This document shows positions 27,150-37,121 of a stretch of 64,000 nucleotides of DNA, piece by piece. Within the stretch, counting starts at the first letter, position 1; each line of letters starts with the position of its first letter. The DNA lies in contig NZ_BMIQ01000005.1 in NCBI RefSeq assembly GCF_014642635.1, forward strand, positions 310,001-374,000, in the 5' to 3' direction. Made by a program: the position numbers and the translations under genes. This DNA is from Aureimonas endophytica. GTDB lineage: Bacteria; Pseudomonadota; Alphaproteobacteria; Rhizobiales; Rhizobiaceae. Under the pieces are notes generated by a model. That model was given only the letters and a program-made list of their open reading frames with translations, had not been told where the DNA came from and did not search any database.

Positions 27150-27992
27150 TCAGATGACGTAGTCGGGCTCGGTCAGTCCCTGGTCCATCGTCACGCCCGG
27201 CAGGACGCCATGCCGCCGGCCGATGGGGCGGGCGGGAATGCCGACGACGGACGTATAGGGGGCGACCGGGGCGACGACGACGCTGCCGGCGCCGATCTTC
27301 GCGCCGATGCCGATCTCGATATTGCCGAGGATCTTCGCGCCCGCGCCGATCAGCACCCCGCGACGGATCTTCGGATGACGGTCGCCCGTCTCCTTGCCCG
27401 TGCCGCCGAGCGTCACGTTCTGGAGGATCGATACGTCGTCCTCGACGACGGCCGTCTCGCCGATGACGAGGCCGCTGCCGTGATCCAGCATGATGCCGCG
27501 CCCCATCCGCGCCGCCGGATGGATGTCGACGCCGAAGACCTCCGAGATCCGGCTCTGGAGATGGCGCGCCATATGCACTCGCTCATGCGTCCACAGCCAA
27601 TGGCCGACGCGCTGGCCCTGGAGGGCGAGAAAGCCCTTGAAGTAGAGAAAGGGCGTCAGGATCTCGGAATTGCTGGGGTCGCGTTCCTGGACGGCCGTCA
27701 GATCGGCGGCCGCCGCCTGGACGATGTCCGGGCTGGCGAGGAAAGCCTCCGCGACGAGCGCGAGCAGGTCCTCGGCGCCGAGATCGTGGCTGGCCAGCTT
27801 CAGCGCCAGGCGGTGCGCCAGCGCCTGGGCGAAGCTCGCATGATAGAGCACGGCCGAATTCATCGACCGGGTGAGCGAGGCGTCGTTGAGCGCGGCCGCG
27901 ACCGCCTCGCCGCAAAGGGCCTCCCAGATGTCGGCGCCGATCGCCAGCATCGAGGTGGACAGGTCGAAAGGGGGCGCGGCGAGCGCGTTCAA
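27150..27992 (-). CDS. cysE: Serine O-acetyltransferase
   Basis: 280 residues. The N-terminal helical domain (about 1-145) includes WEALCGEAVAAALNDASLTR and RDPSNSEILTPFLYFKGFLA. The C-terminal left-handed beta-helix of hexapeptide repeats includes DIHPAARMGRGIMLDHGSGL, the catalytic His in LDHGSG, VIGETAVVEDDVSILQNVTL and GGTGKETGDRHPKIRRGVLI. It makes O-acetylserine from serine and acetyl-CoA, the first step of cysteine synthesis, and is usually feedback-inhibited by cysteine. It is transcribed alone, convergent with the kinase. An SsuA-like sulfonate-binding protein gene upstream on the same strand suggests a sulfur theme. Confidence 0.93.
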   Translation of the reverse strand: MNALAAPPFDLSTSMLAIGADIWEALCGEAVAAALNDASLTRSMNSAVLYHASFAQALAHRLALKLASHDLGAEDLLALVAEAFLASPDIVQAAAADLTAVQERDPSNSEILTPFLYFKGFLALQGQRVGHWLWTHERVHMARHLQSRISEVFGVDIHPAARMGRGIMLDHGSGLVIGETAVVEDDVSILQNVTLGGTGKETGDRHPKIRRGVLIGAGAKILGNIEIGIGAKIGAGSVVVAPVAPYTSVVGIPARPIGRRHGVLPGVTMDQGLTEPDYVI

Positions 27993-28226
27993 GCCCTCAC
28001 CCCTGCCCCGTTCGAGCCGCCGTCGCCGTCATGGCCATGTCGTCACGTCCTCGCAGCCCTCGGCCTTTCCACGGCACGATTGAAATCTAGCGCGTTCCGG
28101 GCGCGGCAGGAGGACGATCCTGCCAATTTCCCGCAGCATCGGAGAACGGATTTTCGCCGCCGGGCTTTCGCGCGAGCCGCCCGTCGTCGCCCGGCCCCGC
28201 CGGGGGACCCGGAGCGCCGTGCCCGG

Positions 28227-29180
28227 TCAGGGCTGCGGGTGGTGCAGCGCGTCCTCGACCTTGATCGCCGCCGGAATGAGGCCGAGCGCGTGGAACGTGT
28301 CCGCGATCTTCTGCTGGGTTCGCGCCGTCTCCTCGTCGAGGGGTTTCGCCCCGTAGGACTGGCGGTCGAGCGCGACCTTCAGGATATCGGCAGGAATGCC
28401 GACGGAGGGCGACAGCGTGTCGGCGGCGGCCTGCGTATTGGCGGCGACCCAGGCATCGGTCTCGGCGATGGCGGCGAGCAGCGCCTCGACCGCGCTCTTG
28501 TTCTCGGCCACGAAGGACTTCGTGCCGAGATAGAACTGATGGTTCGGGACGAGGCCCTCGCCGTTGCGGATCTCGCGGGCCTCGGACGTCACCTCGGCGG
28601 CGGCCTGGAACGGATCCCAGATCACCCAGGCATCGACCGCCCCGCTTTCGAAGGCCGCCCGCGCGTCGGCCGGGGCGAGGAAAACCGGCTGGATGTCGCC
28701 ATAGGCGAGCCCCGCATCCTCCAGCGCCCGCACGAGCAGGTAATGGACGTTCGAGCCCTTGTTCAGCGCCACCTTCCTGCCCTTCAGCTCGGCGACGGAG
28801 CGGATCGGGCTGTCCTTCGGCACGAGGATCGCCTCGCCCTTCGGCGCCGGCGGCTCATGCGCCACATAGACGAGCGGGGCGCCGGCCGCCTGGGCGAAGA
28901 TCGGCGGCGTTTCGCCCGTCGAGCCGAAATCCACCGCCCCGACATTCAGGGCCTCCAGCAATTGCGGCCCGCCGGGAAATTCCGCCCATTGGACGTCGTA
29001 GCCGAGCGGCTTCAGCTTTTCCTCCAGCGTTCCGCGTCCCTTGAGGAGGACCAGCGTGCCGTATTTCTGGAAGCCGATATGCACGGTCCGCTCGGCGGCG
29101 CCCGCCGACGCGGCGGCGGCGAGCGAGGCCAGGAGCGCCGCCGCCGCCAAGGCCCGGCGCAGGAAATCGTACCGCATCAT
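28227..29180 (-). CDS. Sulfonate/taurine-type ABC transporter substrate-binding protein
   Basis: 317 residues. Signal peptide (residues 1 to about 29, LLASLAAAASAGAAE). The mature part matches SsuA: VHIGFQKYGTLVLLKGRGTL, then WAEFPGGPQLLEALNVGAVD, FGSTGETPPIFAQAAGAPLV and WVIWDPFQAAAE. SsuA binds aliphatic sulfonates for the SsuBC importer, used under sulfur limitation. No SsuB, SsuC or SsuD gene lies next to it, so it is a solitary binding protein that must use a permease encoded elsewhere. Start chosen for the GAGAGGACG site; a second Met directly follows. It is divergent from an ECF sigma gene. Confidence 0.87.
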   Translation of the reverse strand: MMRYDFLRRALAAAALLASLAAAASAGAAERTVHIGFQKYGTLVLLKGRGTLEEKLKPLGYDVQWAEFPGGPQLLEALNVGAVDFGSTGETPPIFAQAAGAPLVYVAHEPPAPKGEAILVPKDSPIRSVAELKGRKVALNKGSNVHYLLVRALEDAGLAYGDIQPVFLAPADARAAFESGAVDAWVIWDPFQAAAEVTSEAREIRNGEGLVPNHQFYLGTKSFVAENKSAVEALLAAIAETDAWVAANTQAAADTLSPSVGIPADILKVALDRQSYGAKPLDEETARTQQKIADTFHALGLIPAAIKVEDALHHPQP

Positions 29181-29350
29181 CGTCCTCTCATGCTCCCCGA
29201 TGGGCCGCGCCCGTTCGTGCGGCACAATATCGATCGACGCTATGGATTTTGAAGCATTCCTGTTGCGGAAGGCAGGCGGGGCGGAGAATATTCGTGCGGA
29301 TTCGGCCCCGCCGGCCGCGATCCGCGCCTTGCCGCATCTGACGGCCTCTT

Positions 29351-29364
29351 GAGGATCGATCCTC
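29351..29364. promoter_or_regulatory. 14-bp perfect palindrome in the ssuA-like/sigma intergenic region
   Basis: GAGGATCGATCCTC is a perfect palindrome without a loop, so a protein-binding site is more likely than a hairpin. It is about 170 bases from each divergent start. No known regulator motif is recognised. Confidence 0.3.
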
Positions 29365-29532
29365 CGGGGAAAACGGCCTCGCGCCGCGGCTGCGAGGTTG
29401 CCGAGCGGCAGCGGTTCGATCTAGGCATGGGGTCCGACACCGCGCCCGGTCCATCCCGTCAGGACGTGAATCCATGGAACCAAGCCAGGCGCGACGCGCG
29501 GCGCGGGAGTGCCGGTCCGGATCTTTCGCCGC

Positions 29533-30081
29533 ATGAGCGTCGAGGCGCGTCGCAGGTTCGACCGGCTGATCCTGCCGCTGGTCGACGACGGCTTCCGGCT
29601 CGCCCGCTGGCTGACGGGCAGCGCCACCGATGCCGAGGACGTCATGCAGGAGGCCTGCCTGCGGGCCTTTCTCGCCTTGGACCGGCTGATCGAGACCAAT
29701 GTCCGCGCCTGGTTCCTGACGATCGTGCGCAATGCCTGCTATTCCTGGCTGGCCAAGCATCGGCCGGGAATAAATCTCTCCAGTGAGCTGTTACAGCCAA
29801 GGGACCGCTCGCTGTTGGAGCGCGGCGGAGCCGCCGCCGAACCCATGCCCTCGCCGGAAGACATGCTGATCGCGAAGGACGAGGGCGAGCGGCTCGCCGG
29901 GGCGATCGGCACCCTGCCGCTGGCGATGAAGGAGGTGCTCGTCCTGAGGGAATATCATGGCCTGTCCTATCGCGAGATCTCTGAGGTGAGCGGCGTGCCG
30001 ATCGGCACCGTGATGTCGCGCCTGGCGCGGGCGCGCGAGCAATTGCTCGCCAGTTTCCGACGGACCGCCGATGAGACCTGA
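29533..30081 (+). CDS. ECF-family RNA polymerase sigma factor
   Basis: 182 residues. Region 2 spans about residues 10-85 with RLARWLTGSATDAEDVMQEA and ACLRAFLALDRLI; the DAEDVMQE segment is typical. Region 4 spans about 125-175 with LPLAMKEVLVLREYHGLSYR and EISEVSGVPIGTVMSRLARA, the -35 recognition helix-turn-helix. It overlaps by 11 bases an anti-sigma gene, so the two are co-translated and the sigma is probably held inactive at the membrane. An upstream in-frame GTG (29509) is an alternative start that adds eight residues. Signal and regulon unknown. Confidence 0.88.
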   Translation: MSVEARRRFDRLILPLVDDGFRLARWLTGSATDAEDVMQEACLRAFLALDRLIETNVRAWFLTIVRNACYSWLAKHRPGINLSSELLQPRDRSLLERGGAAAEPMPSPEDMLIAKDEGERLAGAIGTLPLAMKEVLVLREYHGLSYREISEVSGVPIGTVMSRLARAREQLLASFRRTADET

Positions 30082-30850
30082 CGAGAAGGACCGGTTGCTG
30101 CTCGCGGCCTATCTCGACGGCGAGCTTTCGCCCGGCGAGCTGGTGGCGTTCGAGGCGCGGCTCGCCGACGAGTCGGCCCTGCGGCGGGACTGCGAGGACC
30201 TGGCGGCGCTGTCCGGCGCCGTTCGGCGCAGCCTCGCCGAGACGCCGGTTCCCGCAGGCCTCGGGGCGCGGCTCGCCGAAGGGCTCGGCGCGGCCGAGCC
30301 GGTGCCGCCTCGCCAGGTTCCCCGCTGGCTGCCGCTCGCCGCCGTCCTTCTGATCGGCCTCTTCGCCGGCGGCCTCCTCGGCTATGGCGCCGGCCTCCGG
30401 CACGAGGCGGGCGGCGGGCTTTCGGCGGAGGGCGCCGCGATCGACGCGATCTATGCCGGCCATCTGCGCGGCCTCGCCGCGCCGCAGCCCTTCGACATCG
30501 CCTCGTCCGACCGGCATGTCGTGAAGCCCTGGTTCAACGGGCGGACGGTGATCGCGCCCGACGCGCCGGACCTCGCGCCCGAAGGCTTTCCGCTCGCGGG
30601 CGGGCGCGTCGATGTCGTCGGCGGCGAGAAGGTGCCGACGCTGGTCTATCGCCGCCGCGAGCACGTCATCAGCGTCACCATCCTGCCGAGGCGGGACGAG
30701 GCGGAGGCCGCGCCGCCGCGCCGCGCCGGCTCGACCATCGAGCGCTGGGACGTCGGCGATCTCAGCTATTTCGCGGTCTCCGACCTCAATGCCGTAGAAC
30801 TCCGCCAGTTCGCGCAGCTCTTCCGGGCGCGCACGGCGCCCGCCGGCTGA
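30071..30850 (+). CDS. Membrane anti-sigma factor
   Basis: 259 residues. A cytoplasmic N-terminal helical domain (residues 1-85) begins DEKDRLLLAAYLDGELSPGE, the usual anti-sigma-domain opening. One membrane helix is at about 86-106 (WLPLAAVLLIGLFAGGLLGY), followed by a periplasmic domain of about 150 residues with VVKPWFNGRTVIAPDAPDL. The HxxxCxxC zinc motif of ZAS anti-sigma factors is absent, so it is a zinc-free type. Its start lies inside the sigma gene (11-base overlap), and it is the obvious partner. The periplasmic part resembles those of many alphaproteobacterial anti-sigma factors; the signal is unknown. Confidence 0.83.
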   Translation: MRPDEKDRLLLAAYLDGELSPGELVAFEARLADESALRRDCEDLAALSGAVRRSLAETPVPAGLGARLAEGLGAAEPVPPRQVPRWLPLAAVLLIGLFAGGLLGYGAGLRHEAGGGLSAEGAAIDAIYAGHLRGLAAPQPFDIASSDRHVVKPWFNGRTVIAPDAPDLAPEGFPLAGGRVDVVGGEKVPTLVYRRREHVISVTILPRRDEAEAAPPRRAGSTIERWDVGDLSYFAVSDLNAVELRQFAQLFRARTAPAG

Positions 30851-31016
30851 CGGCAAGCACCCGCCGCGCGACGGAATTTCTTCGCGCCGGCCGGGAATAA
30901 TCCGCCGCAGGCCCCGGTTCCCGCTCCGATCGCCGTATCGGGCCGGGGGGATGGGATGCCGAAGCTTCGAAGACCGGTAGCGGGAGGGGCGTGTCGAGCC
31001 CGGCGGGCGCCGTGCC

Positions 31017-31652
31017 ATGCCGCCCTATGAGGCCCTTCTGCCCTTCGTCCTCGGCATCCTCGTCCTGCAACTGTCGCCCGGCCCCGACATGCTGCTGATC
31101 CTGGATCGCGGCCTGACGCACGGGACGCGGATCGCGTTCTCGACCATCGCGGGCATCGTCCTCGTCGCCGGCGCCGTGCAGCTCGCGCTGCTCGTCCTCG
31201 GCCTCGGCACCCTTCTCCACGACCATCCGTCGATCCTGATCTGGCTGCGCGCGGCCGGCGCCGCCTATCTCTGCTATCTCGGCCTTCGGATGATGGCGAC
31301 GCCGTTCCGAGGGATCGGCGCCCGGCCCCGCCCGGTCGACACGGGCACGGCGTTGCGCGAGGGGGCGCTGAACAGCCTGACCAATCCGAAGACCTGCCTC
31401 TTCCTCTTCGTCGTCCTGCCGCAATTCGCCGATCCGAGCGCCGGGCCGGTCTGGTTGCAGATGCTGGTGCTCGGCGCCCTGCACAAGCTGGCGAGCTTCA
31501 CGACGCTCGGCGCCGTCGCGCTCGCGGCGGGCCGGATCGGCCGCTGGACGCGGCGCTGGCCGCACCTCCTGCCGGTGCAGCGCCATCTCTGCGGCGCGCT
31601 TCTCGTCGCGCTCGGCGCCGGCATGGCCCTGCGCCAAGCCTATCCGGCCTGA
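31017..31652 (+). CDS. LysE/RhtB family exporter
   Basis: 211 residues with six predicted membrane helices, the family's normal size. The N-terminal segment LQLSPGPDMLLILDRGLTHG matches the conserved SPGPD(M/N) motif of LysE/RhtB proteins. The middle EGALNSLTNPKTCLFLFVVL carries the NP(K)xxLFF motif. These proteins export amino acids such as lysine, threonine or homoserine. No regulator or biosynthetic gene is adjacent, so the substrate is open. The repeat element downstream may act as transcript end. Confidence 0.87.
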   Translation: MPPYEALLPFVLGILVLQLSPGPDMLLILDRGLTHGTRIAFSTIAGIVLVAGAVQLALLVLGLGTLLHDHPSILIWLRAAGAAYLCYLGLRMMATPFRGIGARPRPVDTGTALREGALNSLTNPKTCLFLFVVLPQFADPSAGPVWLQMLVLGALHKLASFTTLGAVALAAGRIGRWTRRWPHLLPVQRHLCGALLVALGAGMALRQAYPA

Positions 31653-31748
31653 AACTTGTTTCGCCGCTTTCCCCGCGCGGGCTCCGGTCCGGGCGGCGGA
31701 CCTCGTCTCATATCATCGCGCCTGCGCGGGGATCCGCTCACCTCACCG

Positions 31749-31892
31749 CTTCGTCATCCCGGCCCCGAGCCGGGATCCATTCCAAGCCAGTCACGACCAT
31801 CCGGGAGCGATGCGGAAGGACGCCCATCTTCACCCTTATCCATGCGGCTCTGCGGGAGGCATGGATCCCGGGTCGGGCCCGGGATGACGAAG
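31749..31892. repeat. Dispersed 144-base inverted-repeat element, copy 1
   Basis: Two 32-base arms (31749-31780 and 31861-31892) are inverted copies differing at three positions; each begins or ends with the CTTCGTCATCCCGGCCCCGA-type core that also contains ATGGATCCCGG. About 80 bases separate them. The whole unit recurs at 59609-59752 with identical length. It lies between the LysE-type gene and the GGDEF-EAL gene, in sequence without a reading frame. It resembles mobile palindromic intergenic elements. Confidence 0.75.
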
Positions 31893-31934
31893 CTGAGGCG
31901 GGGTCGTCAAGATCAGTGTATAAGCGTTTCGGTT

Positions 31935-33887
31935 TCAGGCGGCGCCGACGGCGCAGGGCGCGGCTTCGCCCGGCAGCCAGGCGACGAGATCCTCGACCGG
32001 CATCGGCCTCGCCAGGACATAGCCCTGGAAGGCGTCGCAGCCGATGGATCTCAGATAGTCGAGCTGTTGCTCGTCCTCGACGCCCTCGGCGATGCAGCGC
32101 ATCCGCAGCGACTTGCAGAAGGCGACGACGGCCGAAAGCAGTTCCCGGCCGGCCTCGTCCGACGCCCCCGCGACGAAGCTGCGGTCGATCTTGACCTTGT
32201 CGATCGGCAGCCGGCGCAGATAGCTGAGGCTGGACTGGCCGGTGCCGAAATCGTCGAGGGCGATCTGGATGCCCATGCTGCGCAGGAGGCGGATCGAGGC
32301 TTCGGCCGCGCCGAAATCGCGCAGGACCGCGGTTTCCGTCAGCTCCATCACGAGGCGCGCCGGATCGATGCCCGAGCGCCGGACGAGCGCCATGATCGCG
32401 ACGACCGTCTCGTGGCAGGTGAGATCGTGGGCGGAGAGGTTGAAGGACAGGCGCACCTCGCCGGGCAGCGCCGCCAGATGCGCCAGCGCCTTGCCGAGCA
32501 GCGTCAGGGTCAGGCGGTGGATGATGCCCGCCCGCTCGGCCAGCGTGACGAAGACGTCCGGCGCGACGCGGCCAAGCTGCGGGCTCGTCCAGCGCGCCAG
32601 CGCCTCCACGGCCTCGATGGTGCCGTCGGCGATGGAGGCGATCGGCTGGAGATGGACCGACATCTCGCGGTCGAGATCAGCCACCTGAAGCGCCGCCTCC
32701 ACCTCGCGCTCGGAGCGGATGCGCCGCTCGTGCTCGCCCGAATAGAGGGTCGCGAAGCCGCGACGCTCGCCCTTCGCGCGATAGAGCGCGTAGTCGGCGC
32801 CGTCATAGAGCGCCCGCGCCCGGCCGGAAACGTCGCCGCTCGTCGCGATGCCGCAGGAGGCGCCGATCGAGATCGCCGTCTCGCCGAGACGGAAGGGCAC
32901 CGACAGCGCCTCGCAGGCGCGCGTGCCGACCGCCAGCGCCTCCTCGCCGTCGCCCTCGATCGCGAAGGCGAATTCGTCGCCGCCGAGCCGCGCCACCAGC
33001 CGGTCGGCGCCGAAGACGCCGCGCAGCCGCTCGCCGACCCGCTCCAGGAGCTCGTCGCCGACGAGATGGCCGAACGTGTCGTTCACCGCCTTGAACCGGT
33101 CGAGATCGATGACGCCGAGCGCCACCTCGCCGCCGCGCCGCGTTTGGCGCTCCAGGATCAGATCCGCCTCGGCGAAGAAGAAGCGCCGGTTCGGCAGGCC
33201 TGTCAGCATGTCGGTATGGGCGAGCTTCGTGACCTCGCGGTTCAGCCGCTCCGTTTCCATCTGCGTGCGGATCAGCGTGTCGAAGCCGCCGAAGCTGTTG
33301 AACAGGACGCGGATCATCACCAGCGTCACGAGGAGGATGTTGAGGCCGATGGCGACATAGACCGCGTCGCCATAGGAGATGCAGTAGACGAGATAGGGCA
33401 GCGTCACGATCGCGGTGACGGCGAGCGCCGCCTGGGGCAGGTGCATCAGGCAGAAGATGCAGCCGATGACGGTGATCGCGATGAAGAGGGCGACATGGGC
33501 GTGCTGGTGCTCGCCGCCATAGCGGCCGAGGGCGAGCGACCAGGAAATATAGGCGATCGCGATCGCGGAGCCGAGGACGATCGTCCGCCGCAGCCGGTGG
33601 ACGATCTCCGGCTGCTCCGGCGGGCGCTTGGGCCGGCGCAGCCAGGCGAGGAGACGCAGGATGGTGACCCCGATGAGGAGCCCCGGCACCCAGAGCGTCA
33701 TCCAGGCGGGGGCGAGGCCGAGATGCGTATAGGCGACGGCCGCCGCGTTCATGCCGAGCAGGGCATAGAGCAGCGGGATCTGCCGCTGGAGCTCGCCATA
33801 TTGCGCCCGGGCGAGAACCGGATCGACCGAGCGCATGGTCATCCAGTTCGCGAACCTCTCGAAGACGGTCATTTCCTCATCCCGCAT
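31935..33887 (-). CDS. Membrane GGDEF-EAL cyclic-di-GMP protein
   Basis: 650 residues. About six membrane helices (residues 35-205) form a MASE-like sensor. GGDEF domain (about 235-395) has an intact RLGGDEFAF signature and VIDLDRFKAVND; the inhibitory RxxD I-site five residues upstream is not conserved. EAL domain (about 405-640) keeps the catalytic signatures VEALARW, FNLSAHDL, ELTETAV and DDFGTGQSSLSYLRRLPID, so both cyclase and phosphodiesterase could be active. Such proteins set cyclic-di-GMP levels for motility versus adhesion. Met at 33872 follows GAGG and is an alternative start. The gene lies 114 bases downstream of the proline-racemase-family gene, beyond a hairpin. Confidence 0.9.
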   Translation of the reverse strand: MRDEEMTVFERFANWMTMRSVDPVLARAQYGELQRQIPLLYALLGMNAAAVAYTHLGLAPAWMTLWVPGLLIGVTILRLLAWLRRPKRPPEQPEIVHRLRRTIVLGSAIAIAYISWSLALGRYGGEHQHAHVALFIAITVIGCIFCLMHLPQAALAVTAIVTLPYLVYCISYGDAVYVAIGLNILLVTLVMIRVLFNSFGGFDTLIRTQMETERLNREVTKLAHTDMLTGLPNRRFFFAEADLILERQTRRGGEVALGVIDLDRFKAVNDTFGHLVGDELLERVGERLRGVFGADRLVARLGGDEFAFAIEGDGEEALAVGTRACEALSVPFRLGETAISIGASCGIATSGDVSGRARALYDGADYALYRAKGERRGFATLYSGEHERRIRSEREVEAALQVADLDREMSVHLQPIASIADGTIEAVEALARWTSPQLGRVAPDVFVTLAERAGIIHRLTLTLLGKALAHLAALPGEVRLSFNLSAHDLTCHETVVAIMALVRRSGIDPARLVMELTETAVLRDFGAAEASIRLLRSMGIQIALDDFGTGQSSLSYLRRLPIDKVKIDRSFVAGASDEAGRELLSAVVAFCKSLRMRCIAEGVEDEQQLDYLRSIGCDAFQGYVLARPMPVEDLVAWLPGEAAPCAVGAA

Positions 33888-33943
33888 TTGGCGCGAGACT
33901 AGCGACGCGACGTAAAGCCGGCGTTAGCAGCCGGGCGCCAAGT

Positions 33944-33975
33944 CGATGCGCCGCTTAAGGAAAATCGGCGCATCG
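33944..33975 (-). terminator. Hairpin after the eight-gene operon
   Basis: CGATGCGCCG (33944-33953) and CGGCGCATCG (33966-33975) form a perfect 10-bp stem with a 12-base loop, about 26 bases past the proline-racemase-family stop and before the GGDEF-EAL start. It may end the operon; an operator role is possible. Confidence 0.45.
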
Positions 33976-34001
33976 GCTGACGGAGTGTGCGGGCACCCTC
34001 C

Positions 34002-35036
34002 CTATGGCGCGATGTTCGGCCAGGTATCGGCGAGGCGGTAGCCGCCCGGCCAGGGATCGGACGGGTCCAGCATCAGCTGTGCCGTGCCGGTGATCCAGGC
34101 CCGGCCGGAGACGACGGGCACGATCGCCGGCCGCCCCTCGATCGCCGCGAGCCGCTCGATCCGGCAAAGGAATTCGGACCCCATGACGGAGAGGCCGCGA
34201 AAGGCCTCGCCGACCTCCAGCTCGCCCCTGGCCTGCAGCACCGCCATGCGCGCCGAACAGCCGGTGCCGGTCGGCGAGCGGTCGAGCTTGCCAGGCCGGA
34301 TCGCCACCGTGTTGCGGCCGGTGGCGATGCCGTTCTCGCGCGTCACGGGCGCGGTGAACTGGCAGAAGGAGATATGGTCCCATTCGGGATTCTGCGGATG
34401 GACGAAGCCGAGCTGCTCGTTCGCCGCCGCCGTGATGCGCATGCCGGTCTCGGCGAGCTCGCGCGCCTCGTCCGGACGGAGCGCGAAGCCGAGCCGGCCC
34501 GCATCCACGAGCACGAAGCTGTCGCCGCCATAGGCCGTGTCGACGGTCAGCGTTCCGAGCCCGGCCACCTCGATCGTGGCGTCCAGCCGGTCGGCGAAGG
34601 ACACGACGTTCGTCACCGCGATCCGCTCCGCCTTGCCGTCGCGGCAGGTGGCGGTGATCTCCACGAGACCGCCCGGCGCCTCCAGCGCGAAGCGCGTTTC
34701 GGGCTCGGTCATCGGCACGATGCCCGTGTCGAGCAGCACAGTCGCCACGCAGATCGAGTTGGAGCCGGACATCGGCGGCGTGTCCGCAGGCTCCATGATG
34801 ATGAAGCCCATCGCGGCGCGCGGGTCCTTCGGGGGAACCAGCAGGTTCACATGGCGGAAGACGCCGCCGCGCGGCTCGTTCAGCACGAAATTGCGCAGGA
34901 CCTCGTCGCGGGCGACGAAGCGCGACTGGTCCCAGAGCGTCGCGCCCGGCGGCGGCGCGACGCCGCCGACGATCACGTCGCCGACCTCGCCCTCGGCATG
35001 GCAGCCGACGACGTGAATGACCTTGCCACTACGCAT
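34002..35036 (-). CDS. Proline racemase family enzyme with Ser/Cys active site (hydroxyproline epimerase or trans-3-hydroxyproline dehydratase)
   Basis: 344 residues. The family motifs are [31 protein letters not shown] and [14 protein letters not shown]. The first catalytic residue, Cys in true proline racemase (MCGH), is Ser90 here; the second, Cys260, is kept. Family members with Cys/Cys are racemases or 4-hydroxyproline 2-epimerases, while Ser/Cys or Thr/Cys variants include trans-3-hydroxy-L-proline dehydratases, which give pyrroline-2-carboxylate. It is the last gene of the operon with ABC importer and HyuAB genes, and a DpkA-like reductase, the usual next step after such a dehydratase, is divergent from that operon. 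Dehydratase is my preferred guess. Confidence 0.72.
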   Translation of the reverse strand: MRSGKVIHVVGCHAEGEVGDVIVGGVAPPPGATLWDQSRFVARDEVLRNFVLNEPRGGVFRHVNLLVPPKDPRAAMGFIIMEPADTPPMSGSNSICVATVLLDTGIVPMTEPETRFALEAPGGLVEITATCRDGKAERIAVTNVVSFADRLDATIEVAGLGTLTVDTAYGGDSFVLVDAGRLGFALRPDEARELAETGMRITAAANEQLGFVHPQNPEWDHISFCQFTAPVTRENGIATGRNTVAIRPGKLDRSPTGTGCSARMAVLQARGELEVGEAFRGLSVMGSEFLCRIERLAAIEGRPAIVPVVSGRAWITGTAQLMLDPSDPWPGGYRLADTWPNIAP

Positions 35037-35083
35037 GCATCTGGTTCTCCGGGAGGCGACGGGAAAGTCTCATCGGCCGGGCC

Positions 35084-36102
35084 TCAGCGCGCGAGGCCCT
35101 GGGCCACGGGGCCGTCCCGCCCCTGGAGCGCGAGGTCGTCGCGGATGCAGGCGGTCAGGCGGTCCTCGCCGACCGGCCGCAGCGCCGGGCTCGCCGTCGC
35201 GCAGTCCGGCAGGGCGTGACGGCAGCGCGTGCGGAACACGCAGCCGCTCGGCGGATCGATCGGATTGGGCAATTCGCCCTCGGCGAGCACCCGGATCGGC
35301 GGGCGGTCGGGATCGGGCACCGGCAGGGCGGACAGCAGCGCTTCGGTATAGGGATGGCGCGGCCGCTCGTAGAGCGCCGCGCTCGGCGCGATCTCCATGA
35401 TGCGCCCCAGATAGAGCACCACGACCCGGTCGCAGAGATGCTCGACCACGGCGAGATCGTGCGAGATGAAGAGGATGGTGAGCCCGAGCCGTTCCTTCAG
35501 GTCCTGCAACAGGTTCAGCACCTGCGCCTGGACCGAGACGTCGAGCGCCGAGACCGGCTCGTCCGCCACGATGAAGTCCGGCTCGACCATCAGGGCGCGC
35601 GCGATCACGATGCGCTGGCGCTGGCCGCCGGAGAATTCTTGTGGGTAGCGCCCCGCCGCCTCGGCGGGCAGGCCGACCGTCTCCAGCATCCGCGCCACGT
35701 CGAGCCGCCGGCTCTTGCGGGTGCCGAGGCCGTGGACGCGCGGGCCCTCGGCCAGGATCTCCCCCACCTTCATGCGCGGATTGAGGCTGGAGAACGGATC
35801 CTGGAAGATCATCTGCATGCGCTTGCGGAAGGGCAGCATGTCGCGCTCGCCGAGCCGGGCGATGTCGCTTCCGTCGAAGGAGACGCGGCCGGCGGACGGG
35901 TCGAGCAGCCGCAGGATCATCCGGCCGATCGTCGTCTTGCCCGAGCCGGATTCGCCGACGAGGCCGAGGATCTCGCCGCGCCGGACCGAGAAGTCGATGC
36001 CGGCGACCGCCTGGAGCGAGCGTCGGGGGCCGAAGGGCCGGTCGGCCTTCACCGGAAAGCGCCGGACGAGGCCCTCGACCCGGACGAGATCGCGGCTGTC
36101 GC

Positions 36103-36106
<4 letters not shown>
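35084..36106 (-). CDS. Peptide-type ABC transporter ATPase (DppF/OppF)
   Basis: 340 residues. Walker A GESGSGKTT (about residues 50-58), Q-loop FQDPFSSLNPRM, signature SGGQRQRI, Walker B FIVADEPVSALD and switch His in FISHDLAVV are all intact. The C-terminal oligopeptide extension has the CRHALPDC cysteine region that can bind an Fe-S cluster in DppD/F-type ATPases. It energises uptake with DppD and the two permeases. Its ATG overlaps the DppD stop by four bases. The gene for the proline-racemase-family enzyme follows 47 bases later. Confidence 0.9.
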
Positions 36107-37119
<1,013 letters not shown>

Positions 37120-37121
37120 GG

